From NCBI GenBank assembly GCA_016719815.1, contig JADJYK010000005.1, positions 62,001-126,000 of the forward strand: 64,000 nt of DNA, in the 5' to 3' direction. This stretch comes from Chitinophagaceae bacterium (GTDB taxonomy: Bacteria > Bacteroidota > Bacteroidia > Chitinophagales > Chitinophagaceae). Positions 63,646-64,000 of this stretch are shown here, piece after piece; within the stretch, counting starts at the first letter, position 1; every line of letters begins with the position of its first letter. A model generated the notes under the pieces. The model did not search any database and had not been told where the DNA came from. It saw only the letters and a program-made list of their open reading frames with translations. A program made the translations under genes and the position numbers.

Positions 63646-64000
63646 TCAATAAAATTAGTTGATTGAATTGTTTTAACTGAATTAAGCGGATAATGAAATG
63701 AGAAAAGGTTTAAATAGTATTAGGTTTCGTTGAAAAACTTACCAGAAGAAGCTAAAAGTAAAAAGGGCCAATCTTTCGATTGACCCCTTACTTACTAACC
63801 CATTAAATTCTATTGCTAAATTACAATTATGCCCCACATTTCAAAATAAAATTTTGGTTGTGTGAATAACTTTTAAGCGGGTTTCAGTTCTACCAGACGG
63901 GATGGCAGGATAAAAAAAAAGACTTATAAATATCAGATAATCAATTTTTTATGTTTTATAAAGCAACAAATTCTTTTTACTGGTTGATGACTAAATTATT
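63646..64000. other. Gene-free region upstream of radA with a hairpin and a shared 15-mer
   Basis: No gene is recognised in these 355 bases. It holds the minus-strand terminator at 63756-63787 and the 15-mer TACTTACTAACCCAT at 63789-63803, identical to 32817-32831. The remainder is AT-rich and runs to the window edge. A terminator here implies a short transcript on the minus strand that starts between about 63810 and the edge or beyond. Confidence 0.5.
63756..63787 (-). terminator. Rho-independent terminator upstream of radA
   Basis: On the minus strand arms GGGTCAATC and GATTGGCCC (one G-U pair) enclose a GAAA tetraloop and are followed by TTTTTACTTTT. It ends a transcript entering from beyond 63790 and insulates radA, which starts at 63645. 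Confidence 0.8.

Noticed and set aside
1..64000. CRISPR arrays, rRNA, tRNA genes, prophage or insertion sequences
   Set aside because: No regularly spaced direct repeats, no rRNA or tRNA text, and no transposase, integrase or phage structural genes were found.
13805..64000. Programmed ribosomal frameshifting as a general explanation for split genes
   Set aside because: The shift sites share no slippery heptamer plus structure, differ in direction, and occur in genes that are not frameshifted in other bacteria; sequence error explains them more simply.

Overview
The window comes from a Bacteroidota chromosome, most likely family Chitinophagaceae. The signs are GldC and GldH gliding genes, a BatD aerotolerance protein, a BamA/OmpH/OmpH/MurI block, a MurA with Asp in place of the catalytic Cys, an AT-rich genome with few Shine-Dalgarno sites, and -7 boxes of the Bacteroidota type TAnnTTTG just ahead of many start codons. 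Genus cannot be fixed from sequence alone. No tRNA, rRNA, CRISPR array, prophage or complete insertion sequence was recognised.

Layout. 1-1.6 kb: an ECF sigma/anti-sigma/CpxP-like/EF-hand envelope or metal stress operon, cut at its 5' end. 1.7-8.9 kb: a GNAT gene and then a tight run of PqqD-like protein, ATP-grasp ligase, PLP decarboxylase-fold enzyme with a leader-peptide-like N terminus, urea-transporter/M23 fusion, YaiO-type barrel and TPR protein. This is the best candidate for an undescribed system. 9-11.7 kb: GNAT, murA and DUF4290 on the minus strand. 12-20.4 kb: glycosyltransferase, gldC, yqeY, cvpA, hydrolase, CBS protein, POTRA barrel protein, nadK and two secreted proteins. 20.5-27.5 kb: uppS, bamA, two ompH genes, murI, rpmH, rnpA and yidD, i.e. 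envelope assembly plus the rpmH-rnpA-yidD module. 27.6-32.5 kb: lipoprotein, superoxide dismutase, tadA, aldehyde dehydrogenase, glutathione peroxidase and an LpxD-like acyltransferase. 33-38.6 kb: yicC, gldH, a two-component system, batD and an SDR. 38.7-46.3 kb: yjjG, psd, cdsA, CPBP protease, dusB, a carboxypeptidase-regulatory-domain protein, a reductase and a 3-hydroxyacyl-CoA dehydrogenase. 46.4-48 kb: three small membrane proteins in tandem. 48-57.9 kb: pheS, a degenerate ureohydrolase, a broken dacB, a truncated mutL, a GH3/serine-hydrolase fusion and ricT. 58.2-63.6 kb: a DNA polymerase III delta'-type gene, a second glutathione peroxidase, a beta-helix lipoprotein, comF and radA.

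Two features cut across the window. First, about seventeen genes are interrupted, and most interruptions are repaired by one base in a homopolymer run, including in genes expected to be essential (bamA, rnpA, cdsA). This most likely reflects sequencing error, so these loci are annotated here as single genes with the shift position given. Second, short repeats are scattered through the window. Degenerate 7-bp tandem arrays sit directly upstream of several promoters or starts, and GC-rich palindromic elements lie between genes and inside mutL, whose C-terminal domain stops exactly at one of them.
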